From positions 434,001 to 498,000 of the forward strand of contig NZ_WQLA01000003.1 in the NCBI RefSeq assembly GCF_009755275.1: a stretch of 64,000 nucleotides of DNA. The letters run 5' to 3'. The notes below the pieces were generated by a model. The model searched no databases. It worked only from the letters and a program-made list of their open reading frames with translations, and was not told where the DNA came from. The position numbers were made by a program, and so were the translations under genes. Source of the stretch: Mucilaginibacter aquatilis. GTDB taxonomy: Bacteria > Bacteroidota > Bacteroidia > Sphingobacteriales > Sphingobacteriaceae. Positions 28,266 to 37,050 of this stretch are shown one piece after another (positions within the stretch are counted from its first letter, which is position 1; each line of letters begins with the position of its first letter).

Positions 28266-28316
28266 CGTCATCAGCACGAGGCGGTTATTTTGAACGGAAG
28301 ACACCATTTCCGTTTA
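28258..28316 (-). ncRNA. fluoride (crcB) riboswitch aptamer
   Basis: Read on the minus strand the order of blocks is GGAAATGGTGT, a short stem, AACCGCC, a small loop, then GCTGATGACGCCTAC. This matches the crcB-motif pattern (GG-GATGG--TTCC, ACCGC, GCTGATG-C-CCTAC). It lies about 180 nt upstream of the enolase gene and in front of an enolase/CLC-F operon, a context known for fluoride riboswitches. Assigned by eye; a covariance model was not run. Confidence 0.85.
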
Positions 28317-28420
28317 AATCATAACAATCAAAACGCTATTTGTTTTTAAAAAATATGAGCATACAATAGATATGTTAGGAATGAGTTATTTTAGTGCTGG
28401 ATAATTGGTCGATGTCAAAT

Positions 28421-28439
28421 TGGACACAGTTTGTGTCCA
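28421..28439. promoter_or_regulatory. 8-bp inverted repeat
   Basis: TGGACACA and TGTGTCCA flank a 3-bp spacer in a gene-free stretch between the fluoride cassette and the DUF932 gene. Possible operator; no gene starts close by on the plus strand. Confidence 0.4.
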
Positions 28440-28507
28440 GTTTGCTGTTGATATGATAAGGTCTGGCCAGTTATCATTTTTGAATATAAACTTGGCTCAA
28501 AATAAAG

Positions 28508-28583
28508 CGCCCCCTGTTTTCACCAAAAATCATCATCGATACGGAAACAGGGGGCGTCCTAAATGGGCGGGCGATAGCCCGCC
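28508..28583. repeat. two strong hairpins in intergenic DNA
   Basis: A 12-bp stem (CGCCCCCTGTTT, 28508-28519, with its complement at 28545-28556) and a 7-bp GC stem (GGCGGGC-GATA-GCCCGCC, 28566-28583). With the terminator at 28601 they make three consecutive hairpins separating the cargo from the conjugation-side genes. Confidence 0.6.
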
Positions 28584-28600
28584 GTCCGGCAATTTTTGAA

Positions 28601-28626
28601 AACAAGGGGGATTGCTCCCCCTTGTT
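28601..28626 (-). terminator. terminator of the DUF932 unit
   Basis: An 11-bp stem, AACAAGGGGGA paired with its complement, with a 4-nt loop, 5 bp after the DUF932 stop on the minus strand and followed there by a T-rich tract. Confidence 0.7.
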
Positions 28627-28630
28627 GGCT

Positions 28631-29698
28631 TTAGTTAAATATTAGTGCCTCATTGCCTCGCGTAGCGAAATCCCGGCAAAGATTAAAGGCGGTTTGTGCC
28701 CGCTGTTTGGCGGTGCCGTCCATGATGGATTTAAACTTCGCTTCCTCGCTTTTGAAACTGCGTACATTCTGAAAATACCCGGTTACCGCATTATAAGCAC
28801 CAAATACCGTTCCTGCAGTCGTATCGATCTGTTGCGTCGGGCTGGCTAAAGCGTATTCATAAACGCTGTCAACAATGTTTGTGTAATGCGTAGAAAGCTG
28901 TTCAAACCTGCTTTCGGCTAAATGTTCTAATACCTCTTTATTAGGTGCCATAGCAATCTGTATCAGCTTTCTCACTTCACGGTCTGTAATGCGGACTTTT
29001 GCCCACTGGTTAAACAAGCCTTCCATTTCCTGGCTCAACTCACGGCTGATGCCCATGAGCGTATGCGCTTGTTTTAACCGCTCGGCAGCAGACGCGGTAT
29101 GCCGTATCTTAATTGCTCCTGAATGATTCCGCATAGCAGCATTAAGCGTGTTATTACATACAATTCTGATAGGCGTAAAAGCTGCGGTTATACTGCCTAA
29201 ACCATCATGCGAAGTGGTCAAAAACAAGTATTGCTCTATCCAGTCCTTGACACCTACACGGATATAATCAGGCAGCTTGGCGGTTATGAATACTCGTTCG
29301 CCGTTGCCTAATGCGCCTGCGGTCTCGTACAAAATACCATCACTACCGCCGACAATGGCGTCAAAGAACGAAAACGCATCACGGTTTTGCACAACTTCAT
29401 AGTCATTGCCGACTACACCTAAAACCTGCTCCGTGTCTGCCCTTACGGTGGCAAAGAAATTCGGTACTTCTATTTCAGGAATGATCATATCGTCGCTGCC
29501 TTCACCCAAATGGTTGGCAGTATCATAAGTAAACAAAGGACGTTTTTCTACAATGTAGTCCAAACCCGCATGCTGTATCGCTTCGCTGCTGGTCGGGTAG
29601 CGGTCAATGATCTGCCCTAAACCGTGCCAGGCTTTTTCCTTTACGCTCATAAAGCTGTGTTTGCCTGTTTTCTGATTGAAATTGATCTGATGTGCCAT
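28631..29698 (-). CDS. DUF932 (phage/plasmid-like) protein
   Basis: A 355-residue DUF932 protein with the family blocks KAWHGLGQIIDRYPTS, FFATVRADTEQVLGVVGNDYEVVQN and PIRIVCNNTLNAAM. DUF932 proteins are common on plasmids, phages and ICEs; a role in DNA processing or anti-restriction has been proposed but not established. Start of a leftward set with two small genes and a 205-aa protein upstream. Confidence 0.85.
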   Translation of the reverse strand: MAHQINFNQKTGKHSFMSVKEKAWHGLGQIIDRYPTSSEAIQHAGLDYIVEKRPLFTYDTANHLGEGSDDMIIPEIEVPNFFATVRADTEQVLGVVGNDYEVVQNRDAFSFFDAIVGGSDGILYETAGALGNGERVFITAKLPDYIRVGVKDWIEQYLFLTTSHDGLGSITAAFTPIRIVCNNTLNAAMRNHSGAIKIRHTASAAERLKQAHTLMGISRELSQEMEGLFNQWAKVRITDREVRKLIQIAMAPNKEVLEHLAESRFEQLSTHYTNIVDSVYEYALASPTQQIDTTAGTVFGAYNAVTGYFQNVRSFKSEEAKFKSIMDGTAKQRAQTAFNLCRDFATRGNEALIFN

Positions 29699-29702
29699 TG
29701 CT

Positions 29703-29876
29703 TTAATTTTTTGTAGTTCTTGTATTCATGGGTATGATCTCGGTGCGCAGCACCTGTACATTGCCAGTGCTCGTAATTTTTACGTCGCTGTTTTGCAGTT
29801 CTGCAATAGCGTCGTGTATGTTAGGGTGCGTGGTTTGAATGGCCACTTTCACCAGTATGAAAATTTTGTCTTCCAT
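29703..29876 (-). CDS. small hypothetical protein, 57 aa
   Basis: A 57-residue ORF with an AIQTTHPNIHDAIAELQ segment and a beta-strand lead (KIFILVKVAI). It lies between DUF932 and the next short gene with 4-bp gaps on both sides, which supports an operon. Function unknown. Confidence 0.6.
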   Translation of the reverse strand: MEDKIFILVKVAIQTTHPNIHDAIAELQNSDVKITSTGNVQVLRTEIIPMNTRTTKN

Positions 29877-29880
29877 TGCC

Positions 29881-30009
29881 TTAATATTGATAGGTGTTCA
29901 AAAAATCACGGAATTCCATTTGAAATTGTGCGGGGTTCTCCTGCGCCAGTTGTTCGGCGTAACCTTCCCAAAATAGCTGGTCGGTCAGTTCTATAAATTG
30001 CTCGTACAT
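29881..30009 (-). CDS. small hypothetical protein, 42 aa
   Basis: A 42-residue acidic, amphipathic ORF (MYEQFIELTDQLFWEGYAEQ), 4 bp upstream of the 57-aa gene. Its conserved-looking composition and spacing support translation; no function is suggested. Confidence 0.55.
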   Translation of the reverse strand: MYEQFIELTDQLFWEGYAEQLAQENPAQFQMEFRDFLNTYQY

Positions 30010-30072
30010 GGGAGTAGCTGTTTTGATGAAACTTAAAAATGCCCCCGGCTAAACGCCGGGAGCAATACCTGT

Positions 30073-30690
30073 TCAGGCGTTCGGAAAAACGATGTTAGCC
30101 TCGATGTCGGCCAGTTTTTCGTGGCAGGCATCAAAAATGAACTGTGCCACCATGCGGATAAGGTTCGGCGTGTTAGTGACGAATTCGCGGCGTTTATCAT
30201 CCTGAATGATGAGTTTGCAGCCTTGGTAGGGGTTGCTTTCCAGTTCGTCGTTCTCTTCCTGTAATTGCACCTCAAAATCTTCTAAGGTCTTAATTCGGGC
30301 TATCAGGGCCAAACGCTGGATAGACAAGCGGTGCAGGTCATTCACGGATTTGAGCGTTTGCTCTAAATTCAGCGCGAACTTTTTAGGCTCAAATTTTACT
30401 TCTTCCGTTTTAGCGGGTTCGGCCTGTGCTTCGGCTTTCACTTCTTCGGTGGCTGGCTGGTTTGCAGCGTTAATGGGTTGGTTATCCACTGTAGCGGTGC
30501 CACTGGGCGCAGCCTGGGCAGGCGCAGGTTCCGCAGTTTGTGAATTTTCGGCGGGCTGTTCATTGGTAGTGTTTGCATGTTCTTTGGCTTCTTTGCCTGT
30601 AAGGCTTGGGCGGTTTGTAGTTCTGTTAGCTTCGTTTGCTTTTGCTGCTGCAACTTGTACACCGTTTGCATTTTTTTCTGCTGTTTTCAT
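30073..30690 (-). CDS. ICE protein with disordered N-terminus
   Basis: A 205-residue protein. Residues 1-100 are low-complexity, rich in Ala, Glu, Pro and Thr; residues 100-205 form helices, including LEDFEVQLQEENDELESNPYQG. The C-terminal part resembles short proteins accompanying DUF932 on Bacteroidetes plasmids and ICEs. Function unknown. Confidence 0.7.
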   Translation of the reverse strand: MKTAEKNANGVQVAAAKANEANRTTNRPSLTGKEAKEHANTTNEQPAENSQTAEPAPAQAAPSGTATVDNQPINAANQPATEEVKAEAQAEPAKTEEVKFEPKKFALNLEQTLKSVNDLHRLSIQRLALIARIKTLEDFEVQLQEENDELESNPYQGCKLIIQDDKRREFVTNTPNLIRMVAQFIFDACHEKLADIEANIVFPNA

Positions 30691-31290
30691 CTTAGAAGAT
30701 TTTAAAGGGTTAAAAAATTTGTTTTTCGTTTCCCTCTTTTCCCGAAGACTTCCCTTAAAAAGCTATTTTTCAAAAGAAAAAACGGTAAAAAAGAAAGTCA
30801 AAAAAGCGGTCGTAAGCCAGAGCGGGAGAACTATAAGTCCCGAAGGGTGGCCGCAGCGAAGCGAAGGACATTATGCGTTCGTACGTAAAGGCTGACCGAG
30901 ATTGACGCCGCTTTTGTCCGTTTTCGTTGGAAAATAGCAGCTAAAAGAAGTCCCTTAAATCGAATCAGCAAGGGCAGGAATGCAGGCAAGCGAAGCTTTT
31001 CCCGGCGAAGGGTAACGGAGCGGGTAAACGAGTGAAGTCCGGAATGATGCGCCTGCAGGACGTAGCCAGTCAAACGTTATAAGCGAATGCTTTTGCAGCG
31101 CAGCAAAAATGCAGGAGCGGAATTTTAAGCAATAGACATTGGAGAAGTTAGCCTGTCAAGGATTGCAACGGCATCCTTTTCATGGAAAAGATATAGTGAA
31201 AAGCCTGGCCTTGGGGACAGCCAACGAGCTTTCAATTTATACGCTTGTATAATATCTCGCTGTTTACCCAGAGAATATCACATGACAATC
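30691..31290. other. 600-bp noncoding stretch rich in short repeats
   Basis: No convincing coding frame. It contains repeated GCGAAG/GGCGAAGG-type words (e.g. around 30855 and 31000) and several short complementary segments, such as TTTTGC-AGCGCA-GCAAAA near 31091. It is more GC-rich than the flanking defence genes. It could encode a structured RNA or be a replication or partition site; nothing decisive is visible. Confidence 0.4.
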
Positions 31291-31791
31291 CTAATTTGTA
31301 AACAGCGCAGCTATGGTCTGTATCGTCAGAAACATTTTCCCAGAGTCCAGTTTAACAAAGTCATATTTTAAGTAAAAGGCTTCCGCATCGGCGTCAAGCG
31401 GATCGACGATCACAGCCATTGCCCCGACATGCGTCAAAGAGACGTCGTAGCACTTCTTTAACGCATCAATTAAAAGGTATTCGCCAAGGCGTTGTCCTTT
31501 ATAGTTTTGATCCAATGCGAGCCTTCCTAATAATATAGCAGGGAGGTTATGGTAAGAAGGCGGCATTTTCTTTTGCACTTTTTCCGGCACCAGTTCGTAG
31601 GGTATGCTGGTACTTGATAGCGTATAATAGCCGATGATGCGGTCACCATCCAGCATGACAGACACGGTACTTAAACGCCTTTTGATATCCTGGCTTGCCT
31701 GTTTGTGCAGGTAATTATCCAGCATTTCCTTGCCGCAGGTAAACTCTTTTTTGTTAAGTCCTGAATGCAGCGGTTCAATCGGATAACTCAT
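31291..31791 (-). CDS. GNAT toxin, TacT-like
   Basis: A 166-residue GNAT protein with LGRLALDQNYKGQRLGEYLLIDALKKC (acetyl-CoA loop) and the DNYLHKQASQDIKRRLSTVSV N-terminal pattern of TacT/AtaT toxins, which acetylate aminoacyl-tRNA. It overlaps the upstream DUF1778 antitoxin gene by 1 bp (ATGA-like coupling), as is typical for this toxin-antitoxin type. Confidence 0.85.
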   Translation of the reverse strand: MSYPIEPLHSGLNKKEFTCGKEMLDNYLHKQASQDIKRRLSTVSVMLDGDRIIGYYTLSSTSIPYELVPEKVQKKMPPSYHNLPAILLGRLALDQNYKGQRLGEYLLIDALKKCYDVSLTHVGAMAVIVDPLDADAEAFYLKYDFVKLDSGKMFLTIQTIAALFTN

Positions 31792-32090
31792 TAAACTTCC
31801 GTTGACTGATTATTTAATTCACGGTAGCGCTCAGCAGCCTCTTGTAAGCGTTTGCCAGGTTTCGGCGGGTTCATGATTGCTTCGAAAAAAACATTCCTGT
31901 CCCTTTCTGTAGCCAGAACAGCTTCGTGCTGTTCCACAATAAATTTTGCTTTTTCCTGAACAGTGGATACCACAAAATCGGTAAGCGTACGGTAACCGCC
32001 TAATTTTGCTGCCCGTTCAAATAATGTTTTCTGATCTGTTGTCAGTTTGGTATCGAATCTTGTCTTTTCAGCTTTGATCGCTCGTTCCAT
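31791..32090 (-). CDS. DUF1778 antitoxin, TacA-like
   Basis: A 99-residue protein with an N-terminal ribbon-helix-helix (RFDTKLTTDQKTLFERAAKLGG) and a C-terminal toxin-neutralising helix. A perfect inverted repeat (TACGGAA-AAA-TTCCGTA) lies 25 bp upstream of its start, as expected for autoregulation. Confidence 0.85.
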   Translation of the reverse strand: MERAIKAEKTRFDTKLTTDQKTLFERAAKLGGYRTLTDFVVSTVQEKAKFIVEQHEAVLATERDRNVFFEAIMNPPKPGKRLQEAAERYRELNNQSTEV

Positions 32091-32114
32091 AATTATTGCC
32101 TTTCAAAACAAATA

Positions 32115-32131
32115 TACGGAAAAATTCCGTA
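32115..32131. promoter_or_regulatory. TacA operator palindrome
   Basis: A perfect 7-bp inverted repeat, TACGGAA and TTCCGTA, with a 3-bp AAA spacer, just upstream of the antitoxin start at 32090. Confidence 0.65.
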
Positions 32132-32208
32132 CAAATAAATAGACCTTTGCAATAATCAATCCATTTTTATTCACACCAATATCGTTAATAACATTCACGA
32201 TTTAGCTG

Positions 32209-32364
32209 TTAACGAGAAGGTGACTGCTTTTTTATTTTAGCGGTACGGGTGCTTTCAAGTCGCAACGCTTGTTTTCGCATATCTTCGAGAGAAAGTTTAG
32301 GTTGACGGATTTTTATCTTCATAGCTAACCGGTTCATCTCTGCAAATGACACGTTGTAATTCAT
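32209..32364 (-). CDS. small basic protein, 51 aa
   Basis: A 51-residue basic ORF (NYNVSFAEMNRLAMKIKIRQP) between the TacAT pair and the HEPN gene. Possibly an antitoxin-like or DNA-binding peptide. Evidence is limited to an intact frame and A-rich leader. Confidence 0.45.
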   Translation of the reverse strand: MNYNVSFAEMNRLAMKIKIRQPKLSLEDMRKQALRLESTRTAKIKKQSPSR

Positions 32365-32535
32365 TGTTAGATTGATTATATAAAACAAGATAATTAATTG
32401 ATAAACATTAGCTATCTATTGATAGTGCAGTGATGTAGATTGATCAGGCAGCGTCTTTTCCATCTAAGCTCAGGAAACATCAATGCATATCATAGCGAGC
32501 AGGGCGGCCTGAGAAACTCAAGCCGCCTGCCGCTA

Positions 32536-34011
32536 CTACTGGCCGGTGCTTGGTGGAGCGGATTTTTCTTTAATAAACTGCTGGTAAATTTGCTCAATCT
32601 TAGCTATCAGCAGTTCAACTTTATCTTTTAAGCGCTTTACAGATTCTTCATCTGGATTAAATTGGCTTTTATATCGTGCTTCCGAATATCCTGATTGCAG
32701 CAAATTGAATAGCTGAACGCCTTCCGTCGTGTCTAACTGCAAAACCCGCTTAATTTCTTCAGTAAATAACAATGTTATTCTAATCTTTCTCGACAAATTA
32801 TGCACCGATAAGCGGTAACCTAATACCGCCCGAATAATAGCAATCAAACTACTTTCAGCAGCCTGATGAAGGGAGAAAAGTGCCAGTGAATAATTGTTAT
32901 CTTCAATGTAGCGAAGAGCGCCTTTCATGAATTCTTTGCCTTGAACACCCCATCTGTTCCAGTCGTGCCCGGCTCTTTCCAGCCACACACTATTATCAAT
33001 GGAATGCGCACCTGTTAGCTCAACATCAGGAGCTTTATAAACATTAATACTTTTGAAGAGTGTGTTGTGCCAAAAACGCTTATTGTTTGCCAACGCATCT
33101 TTGGCACTGGCCAGTTTATGTACAAAGGCGAATACTGATGCCAGGTGACGACAGTTATCCTCAATTTTGTTGGCAATCTCGTGTTCAGGCGTTTTTTCCT
33201 TGTCGTCTATCAGTATCAGTAAATAATACGTAAATGGGTTGGAGTGTGTACCCATCAGGTAAATCATACAAACAGATGGAATACGCTCAACGATCAGGTT
33301 CTTTACTTCGTCAATGCCTGACTTTTCAGCTTGATTTAATACCGGATCAAGGTCTTTTAGTGGTGCTAATTTATCATCAATGCTTTCTTTTTCCGACGCA
33401 TTCCGGTTTCTGCCCCAACCTTTATGCGTGATCGTTTCTTCGGTCTCGCGCTGGTGAATGAGCCATGCTGCGGAATAAAGTTTACGGATATTATCATACA
33501 CGTCAATGATCTCGCCAGCGATCAGCGTTTCGTCAGCAGCACTGTTATACAAGGCGCTGTGCAGCCATTCGTGCAGATAGTCGCGATAATCCTGCGGCGT
33601 TATTTTTTTGAAACACTTCTTCACGGCTTTATATGGGTTAGCAAGTTCTTTTGCAGACAAATTTTTTGGAAAGTATACCCATTCCTTTTTTTCCTGTTCG
33701 ATCTGCTCTTCGGTCACGTCCTGTAAGCGTGGCCACCTGTCGTAATTTCTGAGTAGTAATAAATGCAGAGCTTCGATCAACTGAAGGGTTTGATCATAAA
33801 TGAATAACACGTGTCCAGGCCCATGCCGATCTTTATAAAACTTGTCATTTAATACATAAAAACGCCATTCCTTTAAATCCTCCCGGTGATCTTTGGGCCA
33901 CCCAGAACTGAAAAAGTCGGTAATGACTTTTAAAGGATTCATAATTTCGCTAAAACGCAGATGTTTGGGGTACTGCTCCCACGGTGCTATGTTTCCTAAA
34001 TACATCGTCAT
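32536..34011 (-). CDS. HEPN-domain protein
   Basis: A 491-residue protein. The C-terminal about 130 residues read as a HEPN domain (SLALFSLHQAAESSLIAIIRA, then YSEARYKSQF). A central segment, IPSVCMIYLMGTHSN followed by YYLLILIDD, resembles a degenerate MNT nucleotidyltransferase strand-turn with an acidic pair. HEPN-MNT architectures are often toxin-antitoxin or defence related, but here the two parts sit in one chain. Divergent from the XRE gene at 34192. Confidence 0.7.
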   Translation of the reverse strand: MTMYLGNIAPWEQYPKHLRFSEIMNPLKVITDFFSSGWPKDHREDLKEWRFYVLNDKFYKDRHGPGHVLFIYDQTLQLIEALHLLLLRNYDRWPRLQDVTEEQIEQEKKEWVYFPKNLSAKELANPYKAVKKCFKKITPQDYRDYLHEWLHSALYNSAADETLIAGEIIDVYDNIRKLYSAAWLIHQRETEETITHKGWGRNRNASEKESIDDKLAPLKDLDPVLNQAEKSGIDEVKNLIVERIPSVCMIYLMGTHSNPFTYYLLILIDDKEKTPEHEIANKIEDNCRHLASVFAFVHKLASAKDALANNKRFWHNTLFKSINVYKAPDVELTGAHSIDNSVWLERAGHDWNRWGVQGKEFMKGALRYIEDNNYSLALFSLHQAAESSLIAIIRAVLGYRLSVHNLSRKIRITLLFTEEIKRVLQLDTTEGVQLFNLLQSGYSEARYKSQFNPDEESVKRLKDKVELLIAKIEQIYQQFIKEKSAPPSTGQ

Positions 34012-34191
34012 GGTCTTGATGCCGCCATTGTTGCCAGCAAGACAAATGACCGCAGGAACAGCTTTCTAACCTATTCTACAGCTTTCTATCGAAGTAGCAA
34101 ACTCGTATAATTTATGCTTGCTTTAGGCCGATAAAACTGGTAACTTGAAACTTCAAATTTTCATACATTTGCTTAAACAACCATTTTCGTC

Positions 34192-34620
34192 ATGAGGACA
34201 GCTACCGATTCGCCAAAAAATATTCATCAGGGACGCAATGTGAAGCGCTTTCGCGAGATGCTCGGGTTAAAGCAAGAAGCCTTGGCCTTGGCTTTAGCGT
34301 TAGGAGATGATTGGAGCCAAAAAAGAGTATCGTTATTGGAGGGAAAAGAGCTTATTGAAGAAGATATTCTTGCGCAAGTAGCTGCTATACTTAAAGTTCC
34401 CGTTGAAGCCATCAAAAACTTTGATGAGGAAAAGGCGGTGAATATCATCTCGAATACATTTAACGATACTTCGATGTTAAATGCTGTAAATTACAACCCT
34501 ACATTCAATCCTATAGACAAGTTAATTGAAGTCTACGAAGAAAACAAGAAGCTTTATGAGCAACTTCTCGCAAGCGAACGGGAAAAAGTAGAAATTCTTA
34601 AAGGTAAAGCCAATTCATAA
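34192..34620 (+). CDS. XRE-family regulator
   Basis: A 142-residue protein with an N-terminal HTH_XRE domain (VKRFREMLGLKQEALALALALG) and a C-terminal coiled-coil tail (KLIEVYEENKKLYEQLLASERE). Divergent from the HEPN gene and 4 bp upstream of a 91-aa protein. Confidence 0.8.
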   Translation: MRTATDSPKNIHQGRNVKRFREMLGLKQEALALALALGDDWSQKRVSLLEGKELIEEDILAQVAAILKVPVEAIKNFDEEKAVNIISNTFNDTSMLNAVNYNPTFNPIDKLIEVYEENKKLYEQLLASEREKVEILKGKANS

Positions 34621-34624
34621 TATC

Positions 34625-34900
34625 ATGACAGTGGAGCAGCACGAAAAGCCATACAGAGAAAGGATGTTCAGTCTTGTTGCAGACCCCGAACTAAAAGCAA
34701 TGGAAACCAGGTACGAGCCGTATCTTGACATTCATGCTATTGAGGACGTCTTAGAAGGCTGCGACATTATACAAGCCCCTCTGGGTGAGGTGCCTACAGG
34801 CAAGCTAATATGGAAAGAGGGTTATGATCTGCCGTTGGAACTCAAACGAGATATCATCAACTTATACAACAAGCACTTCATTGATCAGGAAGCGGGTTAA
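34625..34900 (+). CDS. hypothetical protein, 91 aa
   Basis: A 91-residue acidic protein, 4 bp after the XRE gene, so probably co-transcribed. It contains PLGEVPTGKLIWKEGYDLP. Its last 23 bp overlap the end of the convergent gene on the other strand. Not recognised. Confidence 0.65.
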   Translation: MTVEQHEKPYRERMFSLVADPELKAMETRYEPYLDIHAIEDVLEGCDIIQAPLGEVPTGKLIWKEGYDLPLELKRDIINLYNKHFIDQEAG

Positions 34901-35363
34901 GCTCAAACAACGTTCTCCAGGTATCTTCTACAGGTTTTTCAACTTCTGCAAAAGGCACATCATCCCATAGATGCAGTTCCTCGTTGATGAACCGATATAG
35001 CTTCCTGATTCCAACTTCGTTACTCGCAAACACATGGGTGATACCTTCTTTTTCCAGATAGTCTTCCCAATAGCCGTCTGAACTAAGGGGTTCAATATAT
35101 ACGTCATCATCAATATCCTGGTCGAAGGCAAACCGGAATCCGGATACTTGTGGTAAAGGGTTACCATCAGTGGGATCATCTAAAATAGTCGTTAAACGAA
35201 AATGCATCGCCGGGTAATGGCCGACACTATACATAATCTCCACTTTTGCCAACGTGCGGGCATTCAGCTCTAACACGCCATAGGTTAGCATCTCGACGAG
35301 TTTCAGCCATTGCTCGTCTGATACGCTTAATAATACATTGTGTGCCTCATCTAATGTTTTCAT
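34878..35363 (-). CDS. hypothetical protein, 161 aa
   Basis: A 161-residue acidic soluble protein with many Asp and Glu (FDQDIDDDVYIEPL). It overlaps tail-to-tail by 23 bp with the plus-strand 91-aa gene. Family not recognised; no motif for function. Confidence 0.6.
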   Translation of the reverse strand: MKTLDEAHNVLLSVSDEQWLKLVEMLTYGVLELNARTLAKVEIMYSVGHYPAMHFRLTTILDDPTDGNPLPQVSGFRFAFDQDIDDDVYIEPLSSDGYWEDYLEKEGITHVFASNEVGIRKLYRFINEELHLWDDVPFAEVEKPVEDTWRTLFELNPLPDQ

Positions 35364-35420
35364 AATAGAGTATTTTAGATAAATAGCAACAGGTCAATGA
35401 TGACCTGTTGCCTAAAAATG

Positions 35421-36188
35421 TTAAACACTCATTTTGCTTTTACGCGACTGTTTTTTTTTTGGCAGCTCCTCCGAGGATTGCGCATGAGACTTCAAGCTTT
35501 TTGTTGCTTTGGCACTTGTACCTAACAGCTCTTCCCGCTTGATCTTCTTCATCTGATGGTCGTAAAGATCGACGGTTTTGAACTGCGGGTTAGCTGCAAT
35601 GAAATACTTTTTTTCGCCTTCACCGGTTGCAACGGTGATCTGCTGCGCATTGCCCTTTTTCAGAGAACGATATAAATCTTCTTTTGCTTTTGGATCTTCC
35701 AGTTCCTTGATACCTTTTCCGGCAATGACCTTTTCAATATCATAGCCGTAATTCTCGTGGTAATGCTTGATCTTCTTATTGCCACTTTCGGTCAGATTTT
35801 GGTCGTCCAGCGTTAGCCAGGCCTGATATTTTTGATTTTCCAGGTTCGTTAGCTGTTTATGAACAGAACGTCCCTCCATCAAGTTGAAGGCTTCTTTAGC
35901 TGTAACGCCATTTCCTTTATTAATAAAAAACGTTTGGCTGACCTCCTTTGCAGCGTCTTCGTGCCGGATATGCGCATCGAACTTATTAAAAAAGTACATG
36001 TCCTGGTTGTCGCCTGCTTTAAAATGAAGGGTGTAATCGACGGTCTTTTGATTGAACTCGTGGCTTAGGCCTAACCTGAATTCCGGCGTTTTCGCTTCCA
36101 TTTCCTTGTCAAGTTCCGCATTTACCTTTTCTCCAAAACCTAAATTCAAAAGGCTTTTCTTTAAAAATTCTGAATTTTGTGTCTTCAT
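35421..36188 (-). CDS. ICE-associated hypothetical protein, 255 aa
   Basis: A 255-residue protein with a strand-rich first half and a lysine-rich C-terminal tail (KKKQSRKSKMSV) that may bind nucleic acid. Proteins of this kind occur in Bacteroidetes conjugative elements near traN. Function unknown. Confidence 0.7.
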   Translation of the reverse strand: MKTQNSEFLKKSLLNLGFGEKVNAELDKEMEAKTPEFRLGLSHEFNQKTVDYTLHFKAGDNQDMYFFNKFDAHIRHEDAAKEVSQTFFINKGNGVTAKEAFNLMEGRSVHKQLTNLENQKYQAWLTLDDQNLTESGNKKIKHYHENYGYDIEKVIAGKGIKELEDPKAKEDLYRSLKKGNAQQITVATGEGEKKYFIAANPQFKTVDLYDHQMKKIKREELLGTSAKATKSLKSHAQSSEELPKKKQSRKSKMSV

Positions 36189-36222
36189 AACTGTATGAAT
36201 TAAATGGTTAATTAAATGATTA

Positions 36223-37041
36223 TTAATTAGCGGCCAGCGTCAGCGCAGCCCGTGATGGTACAGGAAGGACTTTGATATCATCCAGATCATCTTGCCTGAT
36301 TTGTAAATAAAGGTGCCGGTTACCCGAACGCTCGTAAACCTCGATGAATAGCGCCTCGTCCTCCGATAGCGAAAACCGCTTAAAAGCAAATACTTTGGTA
36401 ACATCATGATCTTTGACTACAGCTGTACGGCTCCGTAAAGTGCTGTAAAGCGGGACGATCTCCTGTTCGTGGGTAGCCATCCGGTCCACGGTTTTGCGGT
36501 CACGAATATAGAAACGGACAAAATCAATCCCGTAAGGCAGGTTCGAGCGATTTCGTAGATCAAGCCGCAAATAGATCCGGTTACCCGCAAGTGAAACTTT
36601 ATTGATCCAGGCCTTGATACCGCCCGTTTTCTCATGGGTTGCGACATCAGCACGTTTTCCTGATGCCAATTGCTGCGCGATAACCTCTTCGGTATTTTCC
36701 GGCCTGTTATTTACAAGTGTACGTACAAGCGTCATACCATAGCCAATCCGTCGCCCTGCCCGTCCATAAGAATAAGCTACCGGGATGCTGTAGACCTTTT
36801 TGGTGCTTTGATCCTGAACACTAAGCGTAACATTTTTAAAATTCGACGCGACTGCTTTGATCGTTAACACCCCATTGCCTTTGTCCGTAATTACGTACTT
36901 GCTGCTTTGGCTGCCGAGCACTTTAACTGGCCCTTGAAAAAATAATGCTGTTGCCTTGTCGTGGCTTACATAGGCTGTGTCCTGTGCAAACGCTATTTTC
37001 CCTATCAACGCAAGGAAAAATATAACTGTTAATCTTTTCAT
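36223..37041 (-). CDS. traN: conjugative transposon protein TraN
   Basis: A 272-residue exported protein (signal peptide ending AFAQ) matching Bacteroidetes TraN (KKVYSIPVAYSYGRAGRRIGYGM, RLDLRNRSNLPYGIDFVRFYI). TraN is a VirB9-like periplasmic or outer-membrane component of the mating channel. It follows TraM by 9 bp in the leftward tra operon. Confidence 0.88.
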   Translation of the reverse strand: MKRLTVIFFLALIGKIAFAQDTAYVSHDKATALFFQGPVKVLGSQSSKYVITDKGNGVLTIKAVASNFKNVTLSVQDQSTKKVYSIPVAYSYGRAGRRIGYGMTLVRTLVNNRPENTEEVIAQQLASGKRADVATHEKTGGIKAWINKVSLAGNRIYLRLDLRNRSNLPYGIDFVRFYIRDRKTVDRMATHEQEIVPLYSTLRSRTAVVKDHDVTKVFAFKRFSLSEDEALFIEVYERSGNRHLYLQIRQDDLDDIKVLPVPSRAALTLAAN

Positions 37042-37050
37042 ATTACCTCC

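Noticed and set aside
28405..28599. 64-aa plus-strand ORF
   Set aside because: It consists largely of the inverted repeat and two hairpins, so it is not likely coding.
30233..30895. 220-aa plus-strand ORF
   Set aside because: It is the complement of the low-complexity 205-aa gene and runs into the noncoding repeat region; composition is that of a shadow frame.
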